A DNA stretch of 64,000 bases, from the NCBI GenBank assembly GCA_964019055.1, contig OZ025211.1, forward strand, positions 16,242,716 to 16,306,715, in the 5' to 3' direction. This stretch comes from Anthopleura xanthogrammica (lineage: Eukaryota; Cnidaria; Anthozoa; Actiniaria; Actiniidae). Under the pieces are notes generated by a model. The model saw nothing but the letters and a program-made list of their open reading frames with translations. It was not told the origin of the DNA and made no database searches. This document shows, in pieces, positions 55,201 to 64,000 of this stretch. How positions within the stretch are numbered: position 1 is the stretch's first letter; each line of letters begins with the position of its first letter. A program made the position numbers and the translations under genes.

Positions 55201-58200
55201 TCTATGCCGATATTTTTTGATCGACAAGATAAGGATGACTGGACCTAATTAACTTTGACATGTTATGTATGTTTCTAAAAAGTCCGGCAGAGCAATAACA
55301 AAATAGTTGTTCAGTCGGGCTGTTAAGATGTTAGTCTCGATGGATTTGCAATGCTCTTTTAAAGCACTTACTGGAGGGGGATGTGGTCATGATCCAAGAG
55401 ATCGCCATAAATATTCTAATGTGATTCCTTTCCTTGCATGTAAAAAGGAGATTTCTAGCCATGAGAATCTATTTCAATTTGCTGGACACGAGAATGAAAT
55501 AGATCTGATTTTAAGTAGAGCGGGATTGTTTACACGTCCCAAAGATATCGAAACATGGACAATTTGTCCACTTCATCGCGGGAAGCTAGGGCTTGGTTGG
55601 ACGAGGAAGTCTACACGGTGTAGAGTACCGGTTCAAATCTCTAATCATGGAAAAGGCAAAAGAACGTGGCCGAAGGGTGAAAGAGGAATTGGTAAGAGGG
55701 ATACGCAATTGATCTTGAAGAGAACCGGCGTGTTTGTTCAAGCTGGATCAGGTATATGACATTATTTTTGTTCATTCTATTAAATCAATCCAGGCTTACT
55801 TAGTCCAGTACTCTTATATTCTTATCAGGTATCTGTGTCAACTGTAGAAAACTACTAAGGGAAATGGAAAAAGAAGAAGAAAAAAATCAAGAAACTGAGG
55901 TCACTATTGAAATGACTAATTTGACACTGGTATGGACTGTAAATAAATTGGATCTTATTAAATGCGGTGTGCGCACGTGCCTCTCTCTTCATCCCTCCTA
56001 CCCCTAAGTATATGATGACGATGCAAACACAGGTATCCCAACCATTCTCCCGCCTGAGACTATTGTTATGAAACTTAAATAAAAGATAAAAGCATAAAAC
56101 ATAATATCAAAAATGAATAATAGATCCTTGCATGCTGTAGACATTCATGTTAGTAAAACATTCAGTTACTCATTGGTCATATATTCGGCATATGTTTGTT
56201 TTATGCAAATAAAGTGATAATGCATACGCGCAAAAAAATTATTTCAAAATGATCAATACTGTGTCACAAAAAAAAATCATTGCGTGTTTCTATCTTTAGG
56301 ATGAAAACGAAGACGAAGAGGTGTCATTCAGACCAGTATTTGCAAGTCCAACACTCTCTCAAATAGATGATACTGAATGCTTTAGTCGAGATACCCCAAA
56401 AAGCCTTTACGAGCCAAGTCAAGAGTCCCTTTTGTGTTCTCCTGTTGCAGAAAAATCCCCAAGAGAAAAAATGAATTCATATCTTAGGTCCAGAGATGTA
56501 AGTCCCATTCGATATACTCTCTCGATACCATGGGAAAATGCGTCAGAGCGCACTAAAAGATTCCATCTAAGAAAGGCGCAACATGTGGTTCATACCTGTC
56601 TCGAAGAAATTGCCCCAGGAGAATCAGCCAAGCTATTTAATCAGTTGGATAAGAAAAAGCTAGATGGTTCCGGCAATAACGTTGATTGTTCATTAATGGA
56701 GGCCCTGTCTGAATGTTATAATAATGCAGAACACTGGAGTTCTCGTCGCCAGATACTTTCTATAATGGCTGATAAGGTTGGGTTTAAAGATTTGCTTAGG
56801 TGGATACCAACCTTAACGAAATATCGCTATGACATTGCTAGGCATCACATATTATTGCATGGCCGAGGAGCAGCATTACCACCTGTTAATAACACTAGAA
56901 TGTGTGTGAAAGAAGAGAAATTGGAACACTTTCTTTCATTTATAACGAGTAATCACATAGTACAAGATTTGCCTTTTGGTGAAAAGACACTTAGGCTTTC
57001 ATCTGATGCACAAATCAAGATCCCCAATGTTGTTCGAACATTGATACCAGAGCAGATAATCCGAAAGTATCAAGGATACTGTAATGAAATTGGATTTGAG
57101 CCAATGAGCCGCAGTACCTTGTGGAGAGTCCTTAACGTTTGCTCAGCATCCACCCGCAAATCTCTGCAAGGTTTAGATTATTTTTCAGCGGTTGGTGCAG
57201 AAGCCTTTGACGAGCTGCAAAAGGTCATCGATAAACTAGGAGATGAATGTGGAAAGGGTCTTACTTGGGCCAAAGATATAAGTGACAGACTTAAACTTGC
57301 CAAGCGATACCTTAAATGTGATTACAAGGTAATGTAAATTTAAAGCAACTGAGGGAGTGTGCTCACTTTTTTACATATGTAATGTACCCCGCCTTTTCCA
57401 AGATTATTAAAAGGGAATCGGCTCTAAGCATTTTTAACATCTAGAGATACAAGGAACAAGTCTTCAATACTATTTTGTTTTATACTGAATACTTTTTTTG
57501 TTGTTTTTCCTCTTCGTTGATTTCAGGTCCACGTTTCAAAAAGTTCAATGGTTGCTGATCATTGTAGAACTTTTGCACTCAGTGACCCAGATGATGACGA
57601 TTTTTCTAGTGATTGTGACCATGAACACAATATGCAGTGTGACAGATGCCAACTCCTTTCTGCTGCTATGGATGAAATACAGGTAGTTCTTGCAAGCACC
57701 GAATGTTCCAAGGAAGAAAGAGAAGAACTGGAATATATCGTTTCAACTTCCATACACCGTATCAGTGCTTGGAAAGCTCATCTCCTTAGAAACGTGAACC
57801 AAGATTCCGCTAGACAAGAGATTATTGACAAGTTAGATGAACATTCTGTTCTTTTAGTATCAGACTGGGCGATGAAGTTCTTGCCGAGGAAGTACCGCGA
57901 AAGTCAACGAGACTGGTATGGAAAGAGGGGAATATCTTGGCACCTAACAGTAGCCATACGAAAGAGTGCTGATGGACAAATGCAAATGCTAACTTTCGTT
58001 CATCCCTTCCAAAGTTGCAACCAGGATAGCAGTGCAATTTTGGCTATTTTTGATGACGTACTTAAAGAGTTGAAAAGCGTCGAGCCAGATGTGAAAAGTG
58101 TGTATTTGAAAGAGGACAATGCTGGATGCTACCATTCAGCATCAACTATGCTTCTCATCCACGAAGTATCTATGAGGCATGACATCTCTCTTAAACGCAT

Positions 58201-58690
58201 CGATTTTTCTGATCCACAAGGTGGTAAAGGAAGCTGTGATCGTAAGGCGGCATTGATTAAGAATCATATGAAAAGGCATGTAAATCCAGGAAATGATATT
58301 GAAAGCGCCGAACAAATGAAAAGCGCAATCGAATCTTGTGGGGGAATATCAGGTATAGTAGTAGCGCTATCTGGCCCGCAACCTTCTGGGGATTTAAAAG
58401 TCAAATGGGAAGGCGTAAGCCTCATTAACAACATTGAGTACGACACCAAAGGAATCAAAGCCTGGAGGGCATACAGGATTGGACCTGGGAAGGTTTTGCC
58501 ATGGAGCAGTTTCAACCTGCCCCAAGAAATGCCTGAGCTGAACAAAATCACGAGTGAAAGCACAACAGCTTCATTCGTTGCAATCAAGGCAAGAAAGAGT
58601 TCCCTTGTAGGAGACAAGACAACCAAAAGAGCCGATGGGCGGAAAATTGATGCTAAAGCTGTCGATATTGCTTCTAAAGATGATGATGAA

Positions 58691-58721
<31 letters not shown>

Positions 58722-61479
58722 CTGATGCTGATGTTGATGATGACGAGAACGAAAAGTTGTATTTTTGTCCTGAGGAGGGGTGCATACGGTCATTTAAAAG
58801 ATATCATTCTCTGGAAAACCACCTCGATTGTGGACGACACAAATGCATGATAGAGCATGAAACACTGTACGATAAAGCGATGAATCTATACGCTAACAAA
58901 CTGGAACATGGAGCTAGCACTATTCCTGAATCAGGTGCGGAAGAAATGAGCCTACCAATAGATCATGCAAAAGTACTACCGATGGGCTGGGCACTTAAGA
59001 CTACAGCTAAAAAAAAGAGGTTCACCGACAACCAAAAGAAGTACCTGATCGAAGTTTTTCAAACAGGAGAACGGACAGGTCAAAAAGCCAACCCGTCAAA
59101 CGTTTCAAAGGCGATGAGGACAGCCAGAAACAGCGACGGAGCTCGTTTGTTTGGAAAGGACGAGTTTCTGACATCTCAACAGATATCTAGTTTTTTCTCA
59201 CGCGTAGCGGCAAAGAAAAAGATCGCGAATGACGAAGATGATTATTCAGAGTCAGAACAACACCAGCAAGATGTGGAAAACGAGCTACAAGAATTAGCAG
59301 ACAAAGTAATGGATGAGCTAGCTGTACAACATCCAATCATGTTTGAAGCATATGACATTTGCAAACTAGCATCTCAGTCAAAACTATCCAAATTTTCTAT
59401 AACGATGTTACAATATATGTGTACCTCGTTGGAACTGGACATTTCTTCTATTAAAATAAAGCGCAAGAAGCCATATATAGATCTTCTCGAGAAATTGGTC
59501 GCCACCTGTAGCTGTTCAACGACTAGCTAGAGTATTTGAAGCCGTCATCTTGCAGCACGTCCATATTCAGGTATACTGAACTAACTAAAGTAAGTAGAAA
59601 AAGGAGATAGAGGTGCTGGATCTTTACGATCATTAAAAGACGAGTATACCAATATGGGGAGGGGGTGGGGGAGTTCACTGAAATGAAAATGAAAAAAAAT
59701 GAAAACCACTGAGTAGGGTAGCAATTCGTAATCAAAAGTAGCTAAAAGTATAAAAAAGTAGGGTTTTGTTTCTGTCAGTGGTCTTTTGCTAAGGGATAGA
59801 TCTCAATGTCAAATCCCTACCCCATGCCCGCATCCTTCCCTTAACCGGGTGATGTGTGTATTGCAGGAACGCAAATACAATCTGACAATTACATGTCAAA
59901 GTTAATTAGGTCCAGTCATCCTTATCTTGTCGATCAAAAAATATCGTAGAGTTGGAACTTGTGAAGCTCACTATTTTATTTGAACGAAGGTGAATTATTA
60001 GATTATTATCTGATAAACTCAATAAAATGAAAAACAACTTCAAAAAATTCGAATAAGAAAGCAAAAACACGAATAATTTCAATTCAAATGATGAGTACCA
60101 TAATATAGATCGAAGTGCTTTGCATAAATTATGCAGCGCTTAGAGGTTCACTATAAACCGAAATTACAAGATTTAGAGCAAAAAAGTTTTTAAAATCCTC
60201 CAATTTTAAAGGCAAAACATGATTTTGTTGTTTTTGTTTTTATTTCAAGACAGTTTGCGATAAAATAAGAAAAGCATGACTGTTTATGCAAATTGTTTAC
60301 CGCGACTTGGCAATTTTACTGATCTTAGCCGACGTTAGACTTGCACGATTTTGGGCAAGTTCAGAGCTCCATAACTTCGCTCGAATACATTTACCCAAGC
60401 TGATTTTTTCACAGTCATATATTTACTATCTTAACTTTCAGACTACAGAATATTATCGAATAATTTTTGGTAGCACACAGTAAAATAATTTTTGTTTTTG
60501 CCCTATTTTTGTGAAAGCGAAAAGTATAACTTAGAAATATTTTTTAAATAATGCTACAAAGTAGGTGGAAATCCATATAAAGGCTAGGGACTAAACTTAA
60601 GATAATAATGAACAACTTTGAGAAGGTTTCGAGTCATTACAGTATTTAATTTTGCCACACGAGGCCGCCAAAGTTGACAAAAAATCGAACGTCTCAAAGC
60701 GGCGCTTTGACGAAATTCCGTTTTTCGCGATTTTCTCCTAAAATATTCAATCTTTTTCAAAACAAAAAGCACCATGATGTATTTCATGTTAAGGGCTACC
60801 TATGGTTCAAATATGAGCAAAATCGATTTTTTGAGCGTTGCCGCGATTGTCTGGTTTTTACAGATATCTTCTCTTAATTAATAGCTACCTACACAAGACC
60901 GTGATCATTGATCTTGCATGTGTGCATATGTGTGCATGAGTAACTAATATAATTTTTTTTCATATATTATTTTAGCTGTTAAGCAAACTATAAAGCAGCT
61001 GATTAAAAGGTCAGCTCGACCTTCAGCTAAAGACACCAGACGGGGGAGGGTGCCGTATGAACCGAAAAAGGCACCTCCCTTTACACTCCACCAGATGATG
61101 CGAATGTGCAACTACTGTTTGAAAACACTGGAGGTACTCAATTAGGAGCTTATTTATGTATTTATCTATATGTACTTTCATAATTTATATTTTCATAAAC
61201 TTATGAATTATTATCAATTTTATCTCCTTCTTTAAATATTATTAATTGCCATACTGTATACCAGGTGTCTGGATTGTTGGCGACTGCTTGTTTTTTTCCA
61301 CCCACTTCTATGTGTTCTTATCATTCTTGTTTAATCTTTTTTACTTACAGGGTCTTGTGTGGTTTATGGCTCTGGACTGTGACATTATTCTCTTTTGCTC
61401 TCTTCTTGCAAGGGGAGGAACCTCTCCGTTTGAAGGTGAAGCATCTAAAACTGCCTCACAACTATTCAAGTACATGTAA
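52278..61479 (+). CDS. Four-exon gene, 317 aa, weakly tyrosine-recombinase-like; a transposon sits in intron 3
   Basis: Exons 52278-52563, 52954-53334, 60976-61133 and 61351-61479 join with phases 1, 1 and 0 to 317 codons plus a stop; AATAAA is three bases beyond the stop. The N-terminal part (LAAKNRAQALDEKTACTYEL followed by RLIALEQFAASNG) resembles the four-helix core-binding region of tyrosine recombinases, and KKAPPFTLHQMMRMCNYCLK resembles the start of their catalytic domain. The catalytic Arg-His-Arg-Tyr residues are not seen, so this may be a domesticated or truncated relative, or unrelated. Exon 2 (GIRHDSVSFLLEMLSEAKGK and VRGHGAAFRYWLDAFGHSG) is unrecognised. Intron 3 is 7.6 kb, of which 6.6 kb is the TTAA-flanked element. 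Confidence 0.55.
53335..54265 (+). other. Intron 3, part upstream of the inserted element
   Basis: GTAATG donor, then AT-rich sequence with G runs (53567-53579, 54036-54048). No exon is recognised. Confidence 0.45.
54270..55263 (+). repeat. Left ~1-kb TIR of the TTAA element
   Basis: Inverted copy of 59892-60873 with few substitutions and small gaps. Short open frames inside occur identically in both arms and are not genes. Confidence 0.85.
55328..59530 (+). CDS. DDD-type transposase of the TTAA element, four exons, 1,185 aa
   Basis: Exons 55328-55751, 55829-55929, 56300-57328 and 57527-59530 join in phase to 1,185 codons plus a stop. The N-terminus has a zinc-binding pattern (TGGGCGH, then TWTICPLHRGKLGLGW and ICVNCRKL). 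The middle is helical with a terminal-binding-like region (RRQILSIMADKVGFKDL, then PMSRSTLWRVLNVC). The RNase H-like catalytic region holds LVSDWAMKFLP (Asp631), LKEDNAGCYH (Asp715) and DFSDPQGGKGSCDRKAALIK (Asp747 or Asp756). A long Asp run and a C2H2 finger (YFCPEEGCIRSF...H...H, near 932) follow, then a helical C-terminus. It is the only gene between the inverted repeats. I recall close relatives across cnidarians and molluscs. No stop or frameshift is seen. Confidence 0.8.
59531..59891. other. 3' non-coding region of the TTAA element
   Basis: Between the transposase stop and the right inverted repeat; includes a G-rich patch (59657-59672). Confidence 0.5.
59892..60873 (-). repeat. Right ~1-kb TIR of the TTAA element
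   Basis: Inverted partner of 54270-55263, ending GATATCTTCTC before TTAA. Confidence 0.85.
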
Positions 61480-61489
61480 ATAATAAATC

Positions 61490-61920
61490 ATTAATTGTCA
61501 AAAAATATAACCTGGAAATTAAGACTAAGTGGTGCAAGGGAGATGTATTTAGTAGCTTGTGGAAATTTCCATAAATTGTTGCACTGACAGAAAGCATGGA
61601 GGCTTTTAAGACAATATTGTTTCATATTGACTGCATGTGTGTCTCAAATGAATACATGTATCAGGGTCCTGATAATTATGATATTTCCCAGCATACCATT
61701 GAATCAGATTCTTAAGCTACACACACTTTAACTTAGCTATATACACACTTTTAATTTAGACATTAAAAGTTGTTCCAAACCCAAAGAATCCCGAAGACTG
61801 AATTGAGGCAATTATATTATATTCACCAGTCTACAATCTACTAAATATATTTCCTTATATCCTTTGTAATGCACTTATCAGACGTTAGGGTACGCAATTT
61901 TAAATAAAGTCATAAGAACC
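61490..61920. other. No gene seen
   Basis: AT-rich flank between the 317-aa gene and the BEL/Pao element. Confidence 0.5.
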
Positions 61921-61924
61921 CAGT

Positions 61925-62449
61925 ATTTTGAACTCGCTGTAGTAGTTTAATCAACAAACGACACGGTATTATACGGAATTATACGGTTCGAAAACTACAA
62001 AACAAAGCAAGGAAAATAGGGTTATAAACTACAATAAATACAGAGAAATTACAAACAATTATCTAGGAAATCCTTACTTACATTACTGGGCCTTTTTATA
62101 CGAATGGAAGTCGAGAGATTGAAATAAAAATGTAGAAAATATAGCAAGAACTTATATATTATTACTAGCACATGGGTTTCTTAGCTCAACGTCTTCCCTA
62201 CGTTATACCCTCCGGCGCGACTCCGCTGACCGGAAGTGTCAAAAAATTAACCGGAAATCACAACAATATGAACGACAAAAACAGTACAGTATCAAGAACG
62301 TTCAGCCATTACATCCCGCCTCCAATGCGTTGCCACTGCGATGCATTTAGATACACGGATGGCTGAAATATTGATATCTTCAAGTGTTCATTGTTCATGG
62401 ATGAGCCGTGGATCAGTATACGGACAAGATCAGTTATCAGACTGCAGCA
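61925..62449 (-). repeat. Probable 3' LTR of the BEL/Pao element
   Basis: On the minus strand a purine-rich tract (CTAGAGGGAGATA) is followed by TGCTGCAGTCTGATAACTGA, a plausible LTR start. The far end reads TTAAACTACTACAGCGAG then TTCAAAATACTGG, like BEL LTR ends. The pol stop codon (62432-62430) would lie inside the LTR. The 5' LTR is outside the window, so the borders are unconfirmed. Confidence 0.45.
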
Positions 62450-64000
62450 TATCTCCCTCTAGTAGACAAATCTTGTCAACGGGCCGATCGTACACTCCAG
62501 TTTGGGTCTTCACTTGAACGGATCGCACAAGGCCATCTGATCCTGGATAGGTGTCGACGATGAGCCCAAGAGGCCAACGTAGACGTGCAGTATTGTCGTG
62601 CTTCACTAGTACCAAGTCTCCAACTTTAAGGCTACGCTTTGGGCGCAGCCACTTCTGGCGCACTTGAAGTGTTGGCAGGTATTCGCTCAGCCAGCGCTTC
62701 CAGAAGACGTCTGCCATATATTGAACCTGACGCCAACGTCTCCTGTAGAGATCTTGTTTAACGAACATTCCTGAAGGAAGGGTTGGGCCCGAACGAAGCA
62801 AGAGAAGATGGTTTGGTGTCAGAGGAGTAAGATCCTTCGGATCGTCCGAGATCCTTGTGATGGGACGTCCATTGACAATTCCTTCGACGATGCACATCAA
62901 GGTTGACAGTCCTTCATCATCTAAGACCTGTAGGGGAAGTAGACCTCTCAGAACTGAACGAACAGTACGGATCTGTCTCTCCCAGACACCTCCCATATGG
63001 GAAGCACCTGGTGGGTTGTAGATCCACTGTATTTCCCTCTTGCGAAGAAAGTCATCAATTTGAGCTTGATTCCACTGTTTGAGGGCTCGTCGCAGTTCTA
63101 CTTGAGCACCGGTGAAGTTAGTTCCATTATCAGAACGGATCTCAACAGGTTCGCCACGGCGAGCGATGAATCGCTGAAGTGCATTTATGAAAGAATCAGT
63201 CTCAAGTGTGTGACTAACTTCAATGTGGATGGCTCTTGTAGTGAGGCAGGTGAAGATGCAACCGTACCTCTTGAGTTCGCTCCTGGCTCGTTTTACGAGA
63301 AAGGGTCCAAAATAGTCCACCCCTACGCGTGTAAAGGGTGCTTCGTTGGGTGTTATGCGGTCCTTAGGCAGATCTCCCATGAATTGAGACACTGGCTGTG
63401 CCCTCAATTTCTTGCATGTGATGCATTTGGATAGTACTCTTCTTACCGTCGCTCTACCCTTCACGATCCAAAACCTTCGTCTTGTCTCGGCGAGGACGCG
63501 TTCAATGCCAGCATGGCCAGTCATGGCATGGTAATGCAGAATGACGAGATTAGTGACGTGATGATTGGCAGGTAATATCAAAGGGTGCTTCGTCTGGAAG
63601 TGCAGGTCAGCATTGTTGAGTTTCCACCTACTCGCTTAGTTCCATCCTTGCTCTGAAACGGGGACAGCTTCAGCAACGAGTTATCCTTGCGCCTTCCAAA
63701 CGTTTGGCACTGCACATGGACAATAATAGCCGTAGCAGCGACTCTGAGTTCGTTTACGGTTAACCTGCCAGATATTGGTTTCCTGGTTTTCATGTATTGC
63801 TTGAACCGAAGGAGCCAAGCAACCGACTTCTTAAGGCTATCCCATGACGAGTGTCGCTGTACAAGTAAATCAATGGGGTCTGCGTCACCAGTAGCGACAG
63901 TGTAAACCTTGCGGTTTGGTTTGACTTCAACTGCGTCTTCCAGCATTGAGCATTTAAACTCTGGTTGTGTTGGCCATTCCTTCCTCTCTTTCCACAGGAA
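62430..64000 (-). pseudogene. BEL/Pao pol: C-terminal region with integrase, one frameshift, runs off the window
   Basis: The frame enters from beyond 64000 (FLWKERKEWPTQPEFKCSML) through a linker, with a one-base loss near 63627 in the expected VGGKLNNADLHF block; the next 383 codons then run to 62430. They carry an HHCC zinc-binding domain (LHYHAMTGHAGIERVL and CITCKK), the integrase core with D, D and E in VGVDYFGPF, IRSDNGTNFTG and GGVWERQIR, and the Pao-type C-terminal domain (DUF5641-like: YRRRWRQVQYMADVFWKRWL, VGDLVLVKHDN, RWPLGLI). Integrase inserts the cDNA. The element also had reverse transcriptase and gag upstream, outside the window. Confidence 0.88.

Larger units (their letters stand above)
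54270..60873. mobile_element. 6.6-kb TTAA-flanked DNA transposon with ~1-kb TIRs
   Basis: The terminal segments 54270-55263 and 59892-60873 are inverted copies of each other (starting GAGAAGATATCTG) and are flanked by TTAA at 54266-54269 and 60874-60877. TTAA duplications are known for Kolobok, piggyBac and Sola3 elements. The encoded protein has three Asp blocks (DDD), which favours a Sola-like element over piggyBac; this is an inference. The TIRs are unusually long, so the whole arm can fold back. Confidence 0.85.

Noticed and set aside
58264..58785. Minus-strand frame with a long Ser run
   Set aside because: Reverse shadow of the Asp-rich GAT repeat in the DDD transposase.
62430..64000. 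Possible endogenous retrovirus
   Set aside because: The integrase with a Pao-type C-terminal domain identifies a BEL/Pao retrotransposon; no envelope-like reading frame lies between pol and the putative LTR.
1..64000. rRNA, tRNA or snRNA genes and bacterial-type defence systems
   Set aside because: No cloverleaf with A and B boxes, no rRNA-like segments and no prokaryotic operon organisation were seen on either strand.

Overview
The window is AT-rich metazoan nuclear DNA. I infer a cnidarian, probably an anthozoan. The grounds are many small exons with GT-AG introns, and a repertoire of Penelope-like, DIRS-like, BEL/Pao, CR1/L2-type LINE, Merlin, MULE, mariner-like (DD37E), THAP/Kolobok-like and TTAA-site elements that I associate with cnidarians. 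The species cannot be fixed from sequence alone. There is no operon structure, no rRNA or tRNA gene, and no conserved housekeeping gene that I recognise.

Layout. 1-960: an interspersed repeat ending in a palindromic 24-bp tandem array; a second copy, about 99% identical over its first 520 bp, lies exactly 49.6 kb away at 49601-50511. 3756-16400: a 12.6-kb element with 145-bp terminal inverted repeats and TA target duplications. Its left arm has a frameshifted DD37E transposase. Its right arm has a PB1/CCHC accessory gene, on the opposite strand, split by a truncated THAP/HTH transposase. A 7.8-kb MULE (5299-13092, 10-bp target duplication) is inserted inside it and carries an apparently intact transposase gene of about 1,308 aa. 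16836-22918: a 5'-truncated Penelope-like element interrupted by a LINE (18045-22721), which is itself interrupted by a 233-bp MITE. 23.1-32.1 kb: pseudogenised pieces (Kolobok-like, integrase-like, a possible tyrosine-recombinase C-terminus, LINE, BEL/Pao gag, Mutator-like). 34858-37931: a Merlin transposase gene with three phase-consistent exons and a 2-kb intron full of foldback repeats.

39.1-46.5 kb holds two divergently transcribed multi-exon genes separated by about 0.5 kb. One encodes a 363-aa zinc-finger/MATH-like (TRAF-like) protein on the minus strand. The other encodes a 373-aa micro-exon protein on the plus strand, in which one exon has been tandemly duplicated and alternate copies have lost their splice donor. 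Next come a 52-54-bp minisatellite (46.85-47.64 kb), a tetranucleotide microsatellite and a truncated DIRS-like gag region. At 52278-61479 there is a four-exon gene (317 aa, phases consistent) whose third intron carries a complete-looking 6.6-kb TTAA-flanked transposon with about 1-kb inverted repeats and a 1,185-aa DDD-type transposase. The right edge (61.9-64 kb) is the 3' end of a BEL/Pao retrotransposon.

Most coding sequence is mobile-element coding. The three genes that look non-mobile (39.1-41.5, 42.0-46.5 and 52.3-61.5 kb) and the short acidic-tail gene at 32.5-33.8 kb could still be accessory genes of elements whose ends I did not recognise. Exon models rest on reading-frame continuity, GT-AG sites and phase agreement read by eye; no alignment or search was run.
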